From the NCBI GenBank assembly GCA_030158115.1, contig JAOATK010000048.1, positions 52,736 through 116,735 of the forward strand: a stretch of 64,000 bases of DNA. Reading direction: 5' to 3'. Within the stretch, counting starts at the first letter, position 1. Every line of letters starts with the position of its first letter. The notes below the pieces were generated by a model. It did no database searches. It was not told the origin of the DNA and saw nothing but the letters and a program-made list of their open reading frames with translations. A program made the position numbers and the translations under genes. The DNA comes from Legionella sp. (lineage in GTDB: Bacteria; Pseudomonadota; Gammaproteobacteria; Legionellales; Legionellaceae). This document shows, in pieces, positions 33,450 to 43,389 of this stretch.

Positions 33450-34274
33450 TTATAGTAACTTAATCTCTTCAATACGCTCATTCGCTGCTTGGTATACTTT
33501 CTCAAATGCAGCAAAAAAATCATCTATAGATAATTGCGTTAATGAATGTTCTGTCACACCTTTTGATGTGGTTACACCAGCTCGCAAATCTGAAAACGAT
33601 AGTCCTGATTGCTCTGCCAATGCGGCTGTACCGGCTACAACTTCAAAAGCAATTTTCTTTGCAAGTTTCTCCGGGATGTCCTGACTGATAGCCGCTTTTT
33701 GTAATGCTTCCATAAATAAAAGTACATAAGCAGGAGCACAGCCAATTGCAGCAGTCAGAGGATCTAAAAGAAGCTCCTTATCTACCCAAAATGAAGAGCC
33801 TACTGCATTAAAAAGCTGCTTAGAAAAAGCTTTTTGCTCTAAAGAGATATGAGGATTAGCAAACAAAGCGGACATTCCACGGCCAAATTCCATTGGCGTA
33901 TTCGTCATTACACGCACAATACCTAAATCATTTCTTCCGAGCCAAAGTGCGATTTTTGCACAATCAATAATCCCTGCTAAAGAAATAATTAAAGGATTTT
34001 TGTGTCGAAGATCTTTGGCAATTTCTTCACATACGTCTTTCATAAACTGAGGTTTTACAGCCAAAATGACAATTTCCGCTTTCTGTATCGCCGCAATATT
34101 GGATGTGGTAGATAAAATACCCAGATCTTCTACTAAAGGCTTTAATTTGCTGAGATTACGATTGCTGGCTGTAATCAATTGATTGGGATAACCGCTTTTA
34201 ATAAGACCGCGTATTAATGCACTACCAAGGTGGCCTGCACCAATAACAGAAATAGCTGGATGAGAACTCATCAT
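33450..34274 (-). CDS. proC: Pyrroline-5-carboxylate reductase
   Basis: Last step of proline synthesis, NAD(P)H-dependent. 274 residues. The N-terminal Rossmann loop ISVIGAGHLGSALIRGL and the family signature near residues 215-245 (AEQSGLSFSDLRAGVTTSKGVT) are intact. Its ATG overlaps the pgi stop by one base (TAATG), so it is expressed with pgi. In many relatives proC sits with yggS and yggT; here those two are near pilT instead. Confidence 0.96.
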   Translation of the reverse strand: MMSSHPAISVIGAGHLGSALIRGLIKSGYPNQLITASNRNLSKLKPLVEDLGILSTTSNIAAIQKAEIVILAVKPQFMKDVCEEIAKDLRHKNPLIISLAGIIDCAKIALWLGRNDLGIVRVMTNTPMEFGRGMSALFANPHISLEQKAFSKQLFNAVGSSFWVDKELLLDPLTAAIGCAPAYVLLFMEALQKAAISQDIPEKLAKKIAFEVVAGTAALAEQSGLSFSDLRAGVTTSKGVTEHSLTQLSIDDFFAAFEKVYQAANERIEEIKLL

Positions 34275-35716
34275 TACACATATTCCCTAAACGCTTTTTT
34301 AGAGCTTTCAACACCCGGTTGGTCAAAAGAATTAATATTCCAAATGATGCCTTGCACAAAAACTTTATGCTCATATAACGCAATTAAAGAGCCTAAAGTT
34401 TTAGGGGAGCTATCTGCTAATGAAATATGATTTACTGGTACTTCTCCAGGTATATGATGATAAAGGTTTTCTTCGGCCACTCCTTGCGTTAGTACCCGTC
34501 TATGATCATGACACATTTTATTAATTGCTTCTGTATCGTAAGTCCTAACGCTAATTAAGTCCGCTGGTATTTTACGAGTACCCTGACAGAGCAATTGATA
34601 ATAACTATGTTGTGCTTGATTACCTGGGCCACCCCAAATAATAGGACCTGTATCATAGTCCACCCGTTGCCCTTGTTTGTTGATGGATTTGCCATTGCTT
34701 TCCATATCTAATTGCTGCAGATAGGGGACAAAGTATTCTAAATTTTCTGCATAGGTGAGCACTAACAAATTATTTTTTTTTAAAAAATTAATATTCCAAA
34801 TGCCAATTAACCCGAGCAACACAGGCAAATTTTCCGATAAGGGCGTATTTTGAAAATGCAAATCCATTTGGTGTGCGCCGGCAAGCATTTCCGAAAAATG
34901 CTCAAAGCCAATCGCAATACAGGTGATTAAATTAATGGAAGAACAGGCTGAATAGCGTCCACCAACCCAATCCCATATGGGAAGAATATGCTTAAATCCA
35001 TAATGTTGAGCTTTTTTTGTCTGAGCAGTAACCGCAATAAAGTGTTTATCCAGATGATGTGGCTGGTTTACCCAGGCCAAGGCTTTCTTCATGTTGTATA
35101 AAGTTTCTGGAGTAGTAAATGATTTGGAAGAAATAATAAAAAGAGTGGTTTCTGGATTAAGCACGGCGCTGACTCGTGAAAATGCATTAGGGTCAATTTC
35201 ACCAACAAAATGAAATTTTAATGAGGTGGTATCATAATCACTTAGTGCATTCACACAGAAGACAGGGCCTAGCATCGAGCCGCCAATTCCAATATTAACT
35301 ACATCAGTAATTGGTTTTCCAGAGAAACCTAACCATTCACCTTGTCTTATTTTTGTTGAAATAGTATTCATCAGCTGGCGTGCAGTTTCCACCTCAGTCA
35401 TGATGTTATGTTGGTTGACCTCAACAATGGAGTCATTAGGTGCTCGCAAAGCGGTATGAAGGGCTGGTCTATTTTCAGTGTTATTTATTGGATGACCTTT
35501 GAATAGGGCATCAATCGATGCGGGAAGCTGACTTTCTTGTGCAAGATCTAAAAGGGTACTTAGAATCTGATCATTAAGAAGTTGGCCACCAAAATCAATG
35601 GTAATATCTTCACTGTTTCTGCAATACTGGTGTTGCGAAATGTTACTCGTTTTTGAAAAATCAAGTGCAAGTTTTTGCAGTTTGCTCCATGAATTTAGTT
35701 GTGTTGGGTTACTCAT
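34274..35716 (-). CDS. pgi: Glucose-6-phosphate isomerase
   Basis: Interconverts glucose-6-phosphate and fructose-6-phosphate. 480 residues, somewhat shorter than the roughly 550 of the E. coli enzyme. The family signatures are clear: VNIGIGGSMLGP, the phosphate-binding FIISSKSFTTPET, VGGRYSACSSINL, YAENLEYFVPYLQQLDMESNGKS in parts, and the closing FDQPGVESSKK. It lies 15 bases after galU and overlaps proC, forming a galU-pgi-proC unit. Confidence 0.97.
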   Translation of the reverse strand: MSNPTQLNSWSKLQKLALDFSKTSNISQHQYCRNSEDITIDFGGQLLNDQILSTLLDLAQESQLPASIDALFKGHPINNTENRPALHTALRAPNDSIVEVNQHNIMTEVETARQLMNTISTKIRQGEWLGFSGKPITDVVNIGIGGSMLGPVFCVNALSDYDTTSLKFHFVGEIDPNAFSRVSAVLNPETTLFIISSKSFTTPETLYNMKKALAWVNQPHHLDKHFIAVTAQTKKAQHYGFKHILPIWDWVGGRYSACSSINLITCIAIGFEHFSEMLAGAHQMDLHFQNTPLSENLPVLLGLIGIWNINFLKKNNLLVLTYAENLEYFVPYLQQLDMESNGKSINKQGQRVDYDTGPIIWGGPGNQAQHSYYQLLCQGTRKIPADLISVRTYDTEAINKMCHDHRRVLTQGVAEENLYHHIPGEVPVNHISLADSSPKTLGSLIALYEHKVFVQGIIWNINSFDQPGVESSKKAFREYV

Positions 35717-35731
35717 ATTATCTCATATCAA

Positions 35732-36619
35732 TTATTTATTATTATGTTCGTTTAAAAGCCATTCTGAAAAGTTTTTTCCTTCTATCGGATGGTTTTTTCC
35801 TAAATCAACATTGGCTTTTAAAAAACCAAGAACGCTGCCGCAATCATAACGCTTTCCTTTATAATGGTAAGCTAAAATCGTTTCTTTTTTTAATAAATTA
35901 TTGATTGCATCAGTCAGTTGGATTTCTTTATGCTCTATTTTAGGTAAGGCTCTGATTTCTTCAAAGATACCTACTGTTAAAATATAACGCCCTACAATGG
36001 CAGTATTTGATGCTGCAAGATGTGCTGGAGGTTTTTCTACTAGATTATGCACCTTTAATAGATTTTTTTCCCAAGGATTACCTTGAATAATACCATATTG
36101 TTCGGTTAATTCAGAGGGCACATGTTCTGCAGCAATCATGCTGTGACCATATTGTTCATATAGTTGGGTCATTTGTTGCAGGACAGGTGTTTCATCTATC
36201 ATTAAATCATCTGCTAAAATGACTGCAAATGCTTCATCACCAACTATTTTTTCCGCGCATAATACTGCATGACCTAGCCCTAGTGTTTGGGGTTGTCGTA
36301 CAAAAAAACACTCCATGTCTACTGGTTTAACTGAGTGGACTATAGATAAAAGTTCATCTTTATGATGAGCAAGAAGCTCACTTTCTAATTGATAGGCAAA
36401 ATCAAAATGATCTTCAATCGCACGTTTATTATGGCAGGTTACAAAGATCATCTGCCTTATTCCAGCAGCGTACGCTTCTTCAACAGCATATTGAATTAAT
36501 GGTTTGTTCACTACAGTGAGCATTTCTTTCGGAGCGGCTTTTGTTGCTGGTAAAAATCGCGTTCCAAGACCTGCAACTGGAAAGACAGCTTTGCGTATCG
36601 GTGTATATGATGTCTTCAT
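35732..36619 (-). CDS. galU: UTP-glucose-1-phosphate uridylyltransferase
   Basis: Makes UDP-glucose for envelope polysaccharides. 295 residues. The nucleotide-binding VFPVAGLGTRFLPATKAAPKEML, LGLGHAVLCAE, ILADDLM and NLVEKP segments are visible. It is first in a galU-pgi-proC operon with a 15-base gap to pgi. The upstream region to truD (36620-36726) is AT-rich and should hold divergent promoters; I did not identify hexamers with confidence. Confidence 0.97.
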   Translation of the reverse strand: MKTSYTPIRKAVFPVAGLGTRFLPATKAAPKEMLTVVNKPLIQYAVEEAYAAGIRQMIFVTCHNKRAIEDHFDFAYQLESELLAHHKDELLSIVHSVKPVDMECFFVRQPQTLGLGHAVLCAEKIVGDEAFAVILADDLMIDETPVLQQMTQLYEQYGHSMIAAEHVPSELTEQYGIIQGNPWEKNLLKVHNLVEKPPAHLAASNTAIVGRYILTVGIFEEIRALPKIEHKEIQLTDAINNLLKKETILAYHYKGKRYDCGSVLGFLKANVDLGKNHPIEGKNFSEWLLNEHNNK

Positions 36620-36726
36620 TATCCAATCTATCCATTTGGTAGCAATTAATATAAAGTTTACAACTATTTTTTAAGTATGCACTTAAAATCGTTGATTTTA
36701 TATATTTTTTAAAAAAAGGCAGCTGA

Positions 36727-37740
36727 ATGTATTCTTTAGATTGGTCTCGTGCACATGGTTTTCCAAAATCCTCTGCTATTTTTAAGCAACATCCTGAAGA
36801 TTTTCACGTGAATGAATTTTTTGCTGAACCTTTTAGTGGGGCGGGTGAGCATCTTGTGCTTAAAATTGAAAAAAAGGGCCTGACCACGGAAGAGGTCGTT
36901 AAATCACTTTCACGCCTGACTCATCGCTCAATTAAATTAATCAGCTATGCCGGTTTAAAAGATCGACAGGCAATCACTACGCAATGGTTTAGTATCCATG
37001 TACCTGGCGAAGAAATTCCTGGTGTTGAGCAATTAGAAGCACCTGGTTGGCGAGTTCTTGAGAGCACGCGACACCATAAAAAATTGAGACCAGGTTTTTT
37101 AACAGGTAATCAATTTATGGTGCGTTTGCAAGAGGTTTCCGATAAAGCCGATTTATTACAACGAATTGAGCAGATCAAGCAATCAGGGGTACCTAATTAT
37201 TTTGGTGAGCAACGATTTGGACGTGAAGCAGGTAATTTAATCAAAGCCGAAGAGATGCTGGTTAATGGGCGTAAAGTAAAGGATCGTTTTCTTAAAGGAA
37301 TCTATTGCTCTGCAGCCCGTTCCTGGCTTTTTAACCTCATTTTATCGTTACGAGTAAAAGAGGGTACTTGGAATAAGCCTCTTGCTGGTGATGTAATGCA
37401 GTTGAGTGGCTCAAATAGTATTTTTGCAGTGGATGATCTTAGTGAGGGGATCATTGAGCGAATTCGAGCGAGAGATATTTCTCCTGCAAGTCCTTTGGCT
37501 GGTATAGGAAAAAATAAGGTGACTCGTGATGCTTTGGCGTTAATCAATACTATTTATAAAGATTGGTTACCATGGATAGCTGGTTTGCAACGATATGGTT
37601 TAGAAGAGGCATGGCGTGCTAACATTTTATTTGTAGAGCAACTTGAGTGTGTTATCCATGATAAAACAGCAGAACTATCTTTTATTTTACCAGCAGGATC
37701 CTATGCAACTGTTGTATTGCGTGAGCTAGTCAATTATTAA
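36727..37740 (+). CDS. truD: tRNA pseudouridine(13) synthase
   Basis: Isomerises U13 of tRNA-Glu to pseudouridine. 337 residues. The N-terminal [10 protein letters not shown], the catalytic segment [15 protein letters not shown] with its essential Asp, [10 protein letters not shown], and [11 protein letters not shown] mark the TruD family. It is monocistronic and converges on the 518-residue orphan gene; a REP-like hairpin lies between. Confidence 0.96.
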   Translation: MYSLDWSRAHGFPKSSAIFKQHPEDFHVNEFFAEPFSGAGEHLVLKIEKKGLTTEEVVKSLSRLTHRSIKLISYAGLKDRQAITTQWFSIHVPGEEIPGVEQLEAPGWRVLESTRHHKKLRPGFLTGNQFMVRLQEVSDKADLLQRIEQIKQSGVPNYFGEQRFGREAGNLIKAEEMLVNGRKVKDRFLKGIYCSAARSWLFNLILSLRVKEGTWNKPLAGDVMQLSGSNSIFAVDDLSEGIIERIRARDISPASPLAGIGKNKVTRDALALINTIYKDWLPWIAGLQRYGLEEAWRANILFVEQLECVIHDKTAELSFILPAGSYATVVLRELVNY

Positions 37741-37748
37741 AAAACGTA

Positions 37749-37789
37749 GCCTAATCAGGGATCGATGGTACCGAATTCCCGGATTAGGC
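37749..37789. repeat. REP-like hairpin between truD and the convergent orphan
   Basis: 13-base arms, GCCTAATCAGGGA (37749-37761) and TCCCGGATTAGGC (37777-37789), with one mismatch. Preceded by GTA as in the family end GTAGCC. No T-tract. Confidence 0.75.
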
Positions 37790-37804
37790 ATAGCAAGCTC
37801 CAGA

Positions 37805-39361
37805 CTAGACAAAATCGTTACTCGTTAATTGATTATTTTCAAACTCACTTTGTAATTTATTAAGCAAATCGGCAGTTCGAGTGCTAATGCGTCCTTCGGC
37901 CACTCTAGGATATTTTTTCTTGATATCAGTAATGACTTCGGAGAGGTTATCCATTACTTGTGCATTGTTTATTAATTCATTCAGAGCGATTACTTTAATT
38001 TTCTTGACGTCTTTATTGGGATAAGGCCAGCTACTTTTTATTTCTTTCGCCAACCGATTAATTGTTAGAGTAATTTCACTAAGCTGGGCGTCATTTAATA
38101 AAGAGCTTGTTTCTTTTTTCATGACTATTTCAGGAGCAGTTATTGTAGGTGCATTAAAAAAACTAGTCTCGTGGTTCCCTGAAGAAGTATTGTCATTAAA
38201 TATCAATGAAGTAGGGGGGAGAGGAGGTGTTGGTTCGCTACTATCAACCTGAGCTGTCGGTGCTGCAACAACACTTAAATCTCTTGTTATGGGATGTTGA
38301 TAAGCCTCTGGATTAATGCCAAAACTATTTAATGAGGCTGTGGAAAAAGCCCCAATATAAGCTTGAAAAGTTTTACTTTCATCGCCAAAGAGTGTGCCTA
38401 TAGTACTTGTTGATTTCCAATGGCCACCTACATCAGTCAAACCATACATCACCTCCATGCTTGAGGGATTATGTACTGCACAGGGATTACCTTGTTGAGA
38501 GAGCTTATCTGCAACAAAAAGAATATTTTTAGTTGTTCGAATGATGTTTTTTAAACCTGATTTTTTTAATGCGTCATCAAATTGCTTTTCATGCGGTCCG
38601 GCATGATAAATCACATTTAAGTCAGGAAATTCAGATGCAACGCTCATTAATATGGAGAAATACATGTCAGGTTTGCCGCCGTGTTTTTTCCCTAAGCCTG
38701 CTGCCGGAAGGGCAATGTAGTTACGTCCTTCGCGTAATGTGACATCAAAGAGATTGCGATACATGCTGCGAATTAATTTCTCTTGGTCTTGTTTGGTGAT
38801 GTCTCTGCCACTCAATGTTAATGGCGAGCTTGAAAGCAAGAGAAGGGAGGGGGACTTTTCATCGATTAAAGTTCCGTTTTCACGTACAGTAGTATGTGCT
38901 CTTCCATGTTTACTGATAAGAGTATCTACCAGTAAGACAATTTCTTGGGCATGACATACTCCTATCGCCATATGTTCTAAATGAATTCTCTTTACTTTTT
39001 CTGGGATTTTTTTGAGTAGTGGTTGATATAGGTGAGCAGGCGTTACGCTGCTATCAAGATAAATTTTGCTACTTTTAAACAGTCGATCAAGGCAAGGGCC
39101 AGTTATAGTTAATTCGCTTTGGGCTGTTTTAGGTTTAAAACTGTTAATTTTTATATTAGGATTACCCGTGGGTTTTATGGCTCCCCTAGAGGTTAACTGT
39201 AAGGTTTTTTGAGAGCCACCGCCTAATGCAAGTATCATTTGTTGCGCGGGTTTTAGCTCAAAAGGGATATCGTAGCTTTTTCCATTGCCAATTGTTTTAT
39301 AATGCCCTGAGAAAAGGCCGACATTATGCTCCACGTTAGCTATTAATTCTTGTAAATCCAT
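37805..39361 (-). CDS. Orphan 518-residue protein, candidate effector
   Basis: Not recognised with confidence. No signal peptide. An N-terminal segment has LALGGGSQKTLQL; residues about 213-232 read NYIALPAAGLGKKHGGKP followed by MYFSILMSVASEFPDLNV, which faintly resembles the phosphate-loop part of macro (ADP-ribose binding) domains; this is a weak by-eye similarity. A Ser/Thr/Pro-rich linker (about 365-420) precedes a helical C-terminal region. Start supported by AAGGAG 7 bases before the ATG. Size, lack of signal and a linker-joined layout fit a Dot/Icm substrate, but that is inference. Confidence 0.72.
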   Translation of the reverse strand: MDLQELIANVEHNVGLFSGHYKTIGNGKSYDIPFELKPAQQMILALGGGSQKTLQLTSRGAIKPTGNPNIKINSFKPKTAQSELTITGPCLDRLFKSSKIYLDSSVTPAHLYQPLLKKIPEKVKRIHLEHMAIGVCHAQEIVLLVDTLISKHGRAHTTVRENGTLIDEKSPSLLLLSSSPLTLSGRDITKQDQEKLIRSMYRNLFDVTLREGRNYIALPAAGLGKKHGGKPDMYFSILMSVASEFPDLNVIYHAGPHEKQFDDALKKSGLKNIIRTTKNILFVADKLSQQGNPCAVHNPSSMEVMYGLTDVGGHWKSTSTIGTLFGDESKTFQAYIGAFSTASLNSFGINPEAYQHPITRDLSVVAAPTAQVDSSEPTPPLPPTSLIFNDNTSSGNHETSFFNAPTITAPEIVMKKETSSLLNDAQLSEITLTINRLAKEIKSSWPYPNKDVKKIKVIALNELINNAQVMDNLSEVITDIKKKYPRVAEGRISTRTADLLNKLQSEFENNQLTSNDFV

Positions 39362-39423
39362 TACGATACTCCTTGATGATTAATCTCGGTTTTCAGAATA
39401 TCTGAAGAAAAATATAAGTGCAA

Positions 39424-41250
39424 TTACTCCAACTCACTGTATTCATTTAAAGCCTTTAAAAAATGATTTCCATAGTGAGATAATTTATGTTGGCCTACAC
39501 CGGACACCGCAAGTAATTCTTCTGTATTTTTGGGCTTTTGTTCAGTCATGGCATGAAGTGTGGCATCACTGAAAATCATAAATGGCGGTTTATTTTCTTC
39601 ATCAGCTAGTTTGCGTCTTAAGCCGCGTAATACTTCAAATAAGGGACTGTTTGAGGGCTGAATAGACCTGCGCTCTTTTGTTTTCTTTTTACTATTACTC
39701 AGATCATTATTGGGAATAGTCAGCGATATTTTTTCTTCTCCTTTGAGTAAAGGAATCGCTTTAGGAGTTAATTTTAAGACATTAAAATGATTCATGTCTT
39801 GTAAGCAATAATCTTTATGAATTAGCTGCCAGCCTAATAAGCGCCAATAATTCGTCGATTTATCCTTGCCAATAGCAAAAGTACTTAAACGATCGTGCCC
39901 TAATTGTTTTATTTTTTCAGAAAGGCTGCCACGTAATACGTCAATAGTATGCAGCATCCCGAAATTTTGTCGTAAACGATAAATACAGGATAGAAATTTC
40001 TGAGCATCTTCTGTTGCATCAGCCAGAACAGGTGGATTATCACACACATCGCAGTATTTACATTCGCTATCACATGGTTCATCAAAATAACGTAATAGGA
40101 TTTGGCGGCGGCAATGTGATGCTTCAGCAAAAGCAAGCATGTGATTGAGTTTATTGGTTTCTACTCGTCGTTGTTCGTCTAATGGGGTATTTACAATCCA
40201 AGAGCGCAGTCTAGCACTGTCTGCTGCATCGTAAAGTAAAAGAGCTTGTGCAGGCAGGCCATCGCGTCCAGCACGTCCTGTTTCTTGATAGTAGCCTTCA
40301 ATATTTTTAGGTAAGTCATGATGCGCTACAAAACGGACATTAGGCTTATCAATCCCCATGCCAAAAGCAATGGTTGCCACAACCATATCGATGCGATCAT
40401 AGCGGAATAAATTTTGAACTTCTTTTCGTTCTTTATGAGACATTCCTGCATGGTATGCGCGGGCTTTAAATCCCATCTCTTGGAGTTTTTCGGCAAGTTT
40501 TTCGACACTATTACGAGTGCCACAATAGATAATTCCTGATTGTTGCTCCATTGATTCTAAAAATTGACCTAATTGCTTTGCGGCATTAGTTTTAGGAACT
40601 ACCTTGTAATGAATATTGGGTCGATTAAATGAGGCAATGTATTTTTTAGGTGTATAATTTAATTTAACGACAATATCTTGGCGTGTTTGTTTATCTGCGG
40701 TGGCAGTTAAAGCAATAATCGGTATTTCAGGAAAATAAGTCTTTAATAAGCCAAGAGCCGCGTATTCTGGTCGAAAATCATGTCCCCATTGTGAAATGCA
40801 ATGCGCTTCATCAATAGCAAATAAGGCAATATGACATTCTTGTAGGCGCTCTAGAAAAGGGGTGCTTATGAGTCGTTCTGGGGCAATGTACAATAAATCC
40901 AGTTCATTATGATGCAATTGAGCAAGCACACGCTTTGCTTCTTCACTAGTTAATGAGGAGTTATAGTAGGCTGCGCGAATACCCTGTAATTTAAGAGCAG
41001 TCACTTGATCTTCCATTAAAGCAATAAGTGGCGAAACAACAATACCAATACCAGGTCTTACGATAGAGGGTATCTGGTAGCAAAGTGATTTTCCACCGCC
41101 TGTAGGCATTAAAACCAGTGCGTCATTTCCTGCAATGACCTCGTTAATGATTTCTTCTTGAGGATGTCTAAAGGAATCAAACCCAAAATATTCTTTGAGT
41201 ACTCCTAAAGCGTTTTTGGTGTTGGTTGCAAGCGGAGCTACAGTTTCCAT
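39424..41250 (-). CDS. recQ: ATP-dependent DNA helicase RecQ
   Basis: 3'-5' helicase in recombination and fork repair. About 608 residues. The helicase motifs are in order: FRHPQEEII, MPTGGGKSLCYQ, SPLIALMEDQV, DEAHCISQWGHDFRPEY, ALTATAD, GIIYCGTRNSVE, ATIAFGMGIDKPNVRFVAHHDLP and QETGRAGRDG. The zinc site CDSECKYCDVC, RQC domain and a C-terminal HRDC domain follow. The frame is open to a GTG at 41283; the ATG at 41250 is preferred because no RBS precedes the GTG. Confidence 0.97.
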   Translation of the reverse strand: METVAPLATNTKNALGVLKEYFGFDSFRHPQEEIINEVIAGNDALVLMPTGGGKSLCYQIPSIVRPGIGIVVSPLIALMEDQVTALKLQGIRAAYYNSSLTSEEAKRVLAQLHHNELDLLYIAPERLISTPFLERLQECHIALFAIDEAHCISQWGHDFRPEYAALGLLKTYFPEIPIIALTATADKQTRQDIVVKLNYTPKKYIASFNRPNIHYKVVPKTNAAKQLGQFLESMEQQSGIIYCGTRNSVEKLAEKLQEMGFKARAYHAGMSHKERKEVQNLFRYDRIDMVVATIAFGMGIDKPNVRFVAHHDLPKNIEGYYQETGRAGRDGLPAQALLLYDAADSARLRSWIVNTPLDEQRRVETNKLNHMLAFAEASHCRRQILLRYFDEPCDSECKYCDVCDNPPVLADATEDAQKFLSCIYRLRQNFGMLHTIDVLRGSLSEKIKQLGHDRLSTFAIGKDKSTNYWRLLGWQLIHKDYCLQDMNHFNVLKLTPKAIPLLKGEEKISLTIPNNDLSNSKKKTKERRSIQPSNSPLFEVLRGLRRKLADEENKPPFMIFSDATLHAMTEQKPKNTEELLAVSGVGQHKLSHYGNHFLKALNEYSELE

Positions 41251-41436
41251 GTGATTTTTATTCTTAGTTGTTTTTACCAGCACTGATGTGTGGGAATCAT
41301 ATCATCATGGCTTGGAACTTTGGAGTAATTTTTAAAACATATCTCTTTCGCCACAGTTAAAAATTCGTAATAATGTCTCTTTAATAGAGATCGTTGTGAC
41401 GGCCCACATTTTTAACAAAATTTCTAAGGAAGGTTT

Positions 41437-42591
41437 ATGGATTTCGAATTCAGTGCAGAGCATCAAGCTATTCGGGAAATGGCTGCTGATTTTGCCCATG
41501 ATAAATTAGCGCCTATGGCTGGCAGCTGGGATGAACACAGTGATTTCCCCATTGATGTTTTGCGAGAGGCCGCAGCATTAGGAATGGCAGGAATGATGGC
41601 TCGCGAGGACATTGGAGGGGCTCAATTAACGCGGTTAGATTCTGCTTTATTGTTTGAACAACTTGCTACAGGTTGTGTGAGTACGAGTGCTTATCTCTCT
41701 ATTCATAATATGGTGACTACCTTAGTTGATCACTATGCAAATCCTGAACTACGGGCAAAGTGGGGGCCGAAATTAACTTCTATGGAAGTGCTTGCGAGTT
41801 ATTGTTTAACGGAGCCTGAGGCAGGATCTGATGCGGCTTCTTTAAAAACCAAGGCTGTTAAAGAGGGTGACTACTACGTCATTAATGGTTCAAAAGCTTT
41901 TATTTCTGGAGGTTCTGTTAGCGATGTTTATTTATGTATGGTGCGTACAAGTGATGAGCCTCATCATGGAATTAGTGCCTTACTAATAGAAAAGAACACG
42001 CCAGGAGTAAGTTTTGGTCAATTAGAAAAGAAAATGGGATGGCGCAGCCAGCCAACCTCGATGGTTTTTTTCGAAGATTGCCATGTTCCGATTGCAAACC
42101 TTGTTGGTGCGGAGGGCATGGGATTTAAAATTGCTCTAAATGCTTTAAATGGGGGGCGAGTTAATATAGCGTCCTGTTCTTTGGGAGGTGCTCTTGCGTG
42201 CTTGCGCTTAACCCAGCAGTATATGTCAGAGCGTAAGCAATTTGATAAGCAATTAAAAAACATCCAAGCTTTACGTTTTTATTTTGCTGATATGCTGACT
42301 GATTACGAGGCGGCAAGGTTGTTGGTTTACCGTGCGGCAAGTGCCTTGGATAAAAATGATCCTAAGGCCCCCATGCATTGTGCCATGGCAAAGCGTTTGG
42401 CAACGGATGTGGCTTTTCGTATTAGTGACAAAGCCATGCAAATACATGGCGGTTATGGCTATTTACGTGATTATCAAATAGAACGAATATTTCGGGATTT
42501 ACGAGTACATCAAATTCTTGAAGGAACCAATGAAATCATGCGTGAAATTGTGGCAAAGGCTACTTTAGATGCGACGCATGTTTTAGGCTAA
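41437..42591 (+). CDS. Acyl-CoA dehydrogenase, probably isobutyryl-CoA type
   Basis: FAD enzyme that introduces a double bond into short acyl-CoA. 384 residues. Visible: YCLTEPEAGSDAASL, INGSKAFISGG, FFEDCHVPIANLVG, and the C-terminal QIHGGYGYLRDYQIERIFRD and EGTNEIMR region carrying the active-site Glu area. The two genes after it (enoyl-CoA hydratase and 3-hydroxyisobutyryl-CoA hydrolase) identify the pathway as valine degradation; substrate choice rests on that context. Electrons would go to the ETF encoded at 19.5-21.2 kb. Confidence 0.93.
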   Translation: MDFEFSAEHQAIREMAADFAHDKLAPMAGSWDEHSDFPIDVLREAAALGMAGMMAREDIGGAQLTRLDSALLFEQLATGCVSTSAYLSIHNMVTTLVDHYANPELRAKWGPKLTSMEVLASYCLTEPEAGSDAASLKTKAVKEGDYYVINGSKAFISGGSVSDVYLCMVRTSDEPHHGISALLIEKNTPGVSFGQLEKKMGWRSQPTSMVFFEDCHVPIANLVGAEGMGFKIALNALNGGRVNIASCSLGGALACLRLTQQYMSERKQFDKQLKNIQALRFYFADMLTDYEAARLLVYRAASALDKNDPKAPMHCAMAKRLATDVAFRISDKAMQIHGGYGYLRDYQIERIFRDLRVHQILEGTNEIMREIVAKATLDATHVLG

Positions 42592-42610
42592 TATAACAAG
42601 GAGTAATCAG

Positions 42611-43387
42611 ATGAATTTAATCGAACAAGAATTGGATGATCAAGGAATTTTACTACTTACTTTGAACAGACCAGATAAATTGAATGCCCTAAGCACGGAA
42701 GTGCTGGATGCTTTAGCGCTAGCATTTGCGGCAGCAAAATCAAATCCCAAGGTAAAAGCGGTGATGATCACGGGCAATGGTAAAGCATTTTGCGCTGGTG
42801 CTGATATTAGTAAATTAGCAGAGTGCACGGGGCAGACAGGTTATGATTTTGCATGCCGTGGACAAGAAGTATTCCGTTTATTAGAAACCATGGGTAAGCC
42901 CTCATTAGCTGCCGTCAATGGGTTTGCATTTGGTGGCGGTTGTGAGTTAGCTATTTCGGCTACCTTGAGAATTGCCTCAACAGCTGCCCAATTTGGGCAA
43001 CCCGAAGTAAAATTGGGCGTGATTCCTGGTTATGGTGGTACACAACGGTTGGCTCGTTTAGTGGGTAAGGGACGTGCCTTAGATTTATGTTTAACAGGGC
43101 GATTTATTAATGCAGAAACCGCATTAAATTGGGGTTTAGTCAGTGATGTAGTGGCACCTGAAGCATTGGTGGCGCGAGGAAAATCAGTTCTACAAGGCAT
43201 TTTAAGTATGGCCCCTATTGCTGTAGCTGGCGTGATGGAAGTCATTGATCATGGTTATGATTTGTCATTAACCGATGCTCTGCATTTAGAAGCGATTCAT
43301 TTTGCTAAAACCTGTGCTACTGAAGACAAACAAGAAGGAGTTTCGGCCTTTCTTGCAAAGCGGACTGCTCAATTTAAAGGACGATAA
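42611..43387 (+). CDS. Enoyl-CoA hydratase
   Basis: Crotonase-fold protein of 258 residues that hydrates 2-enoyl-CoA. The oxyanion-hole segment GNGKAFCAGADI and the catalytic region NGFAFGGGCELA with FGQPEVKLGVIPGYGGTQRL retain both conserved Glu residues. AAGGAG precedes the ATG. In this operon it would hydrate methacrylyl-CoA in valine breakdown. Confidence 0.93.
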   Translation: MNLIEQELDDQGILLLTLNRPDKLNALSTEVLDALALAFAAAKSNPKVKAVMITGNGKAFCAGADISKLAECTGQTGYDFACRGQEVFRLLETMGKPSLAAVNGFAFGGGCELAISATLRIASTAAQFGQPEVKLGVIPGYGGTQRLARLVGKGRALDLCLTGRFINAETALNWGLVSDVVAPEALVARGKSVLQGILSMAPIAVAGVMEVIDHGYDLSLTDALHLEAIHFAKTCATEDKQEGVSAFLAKRTAQFKGR

Positions 43388-43389
43388 AT

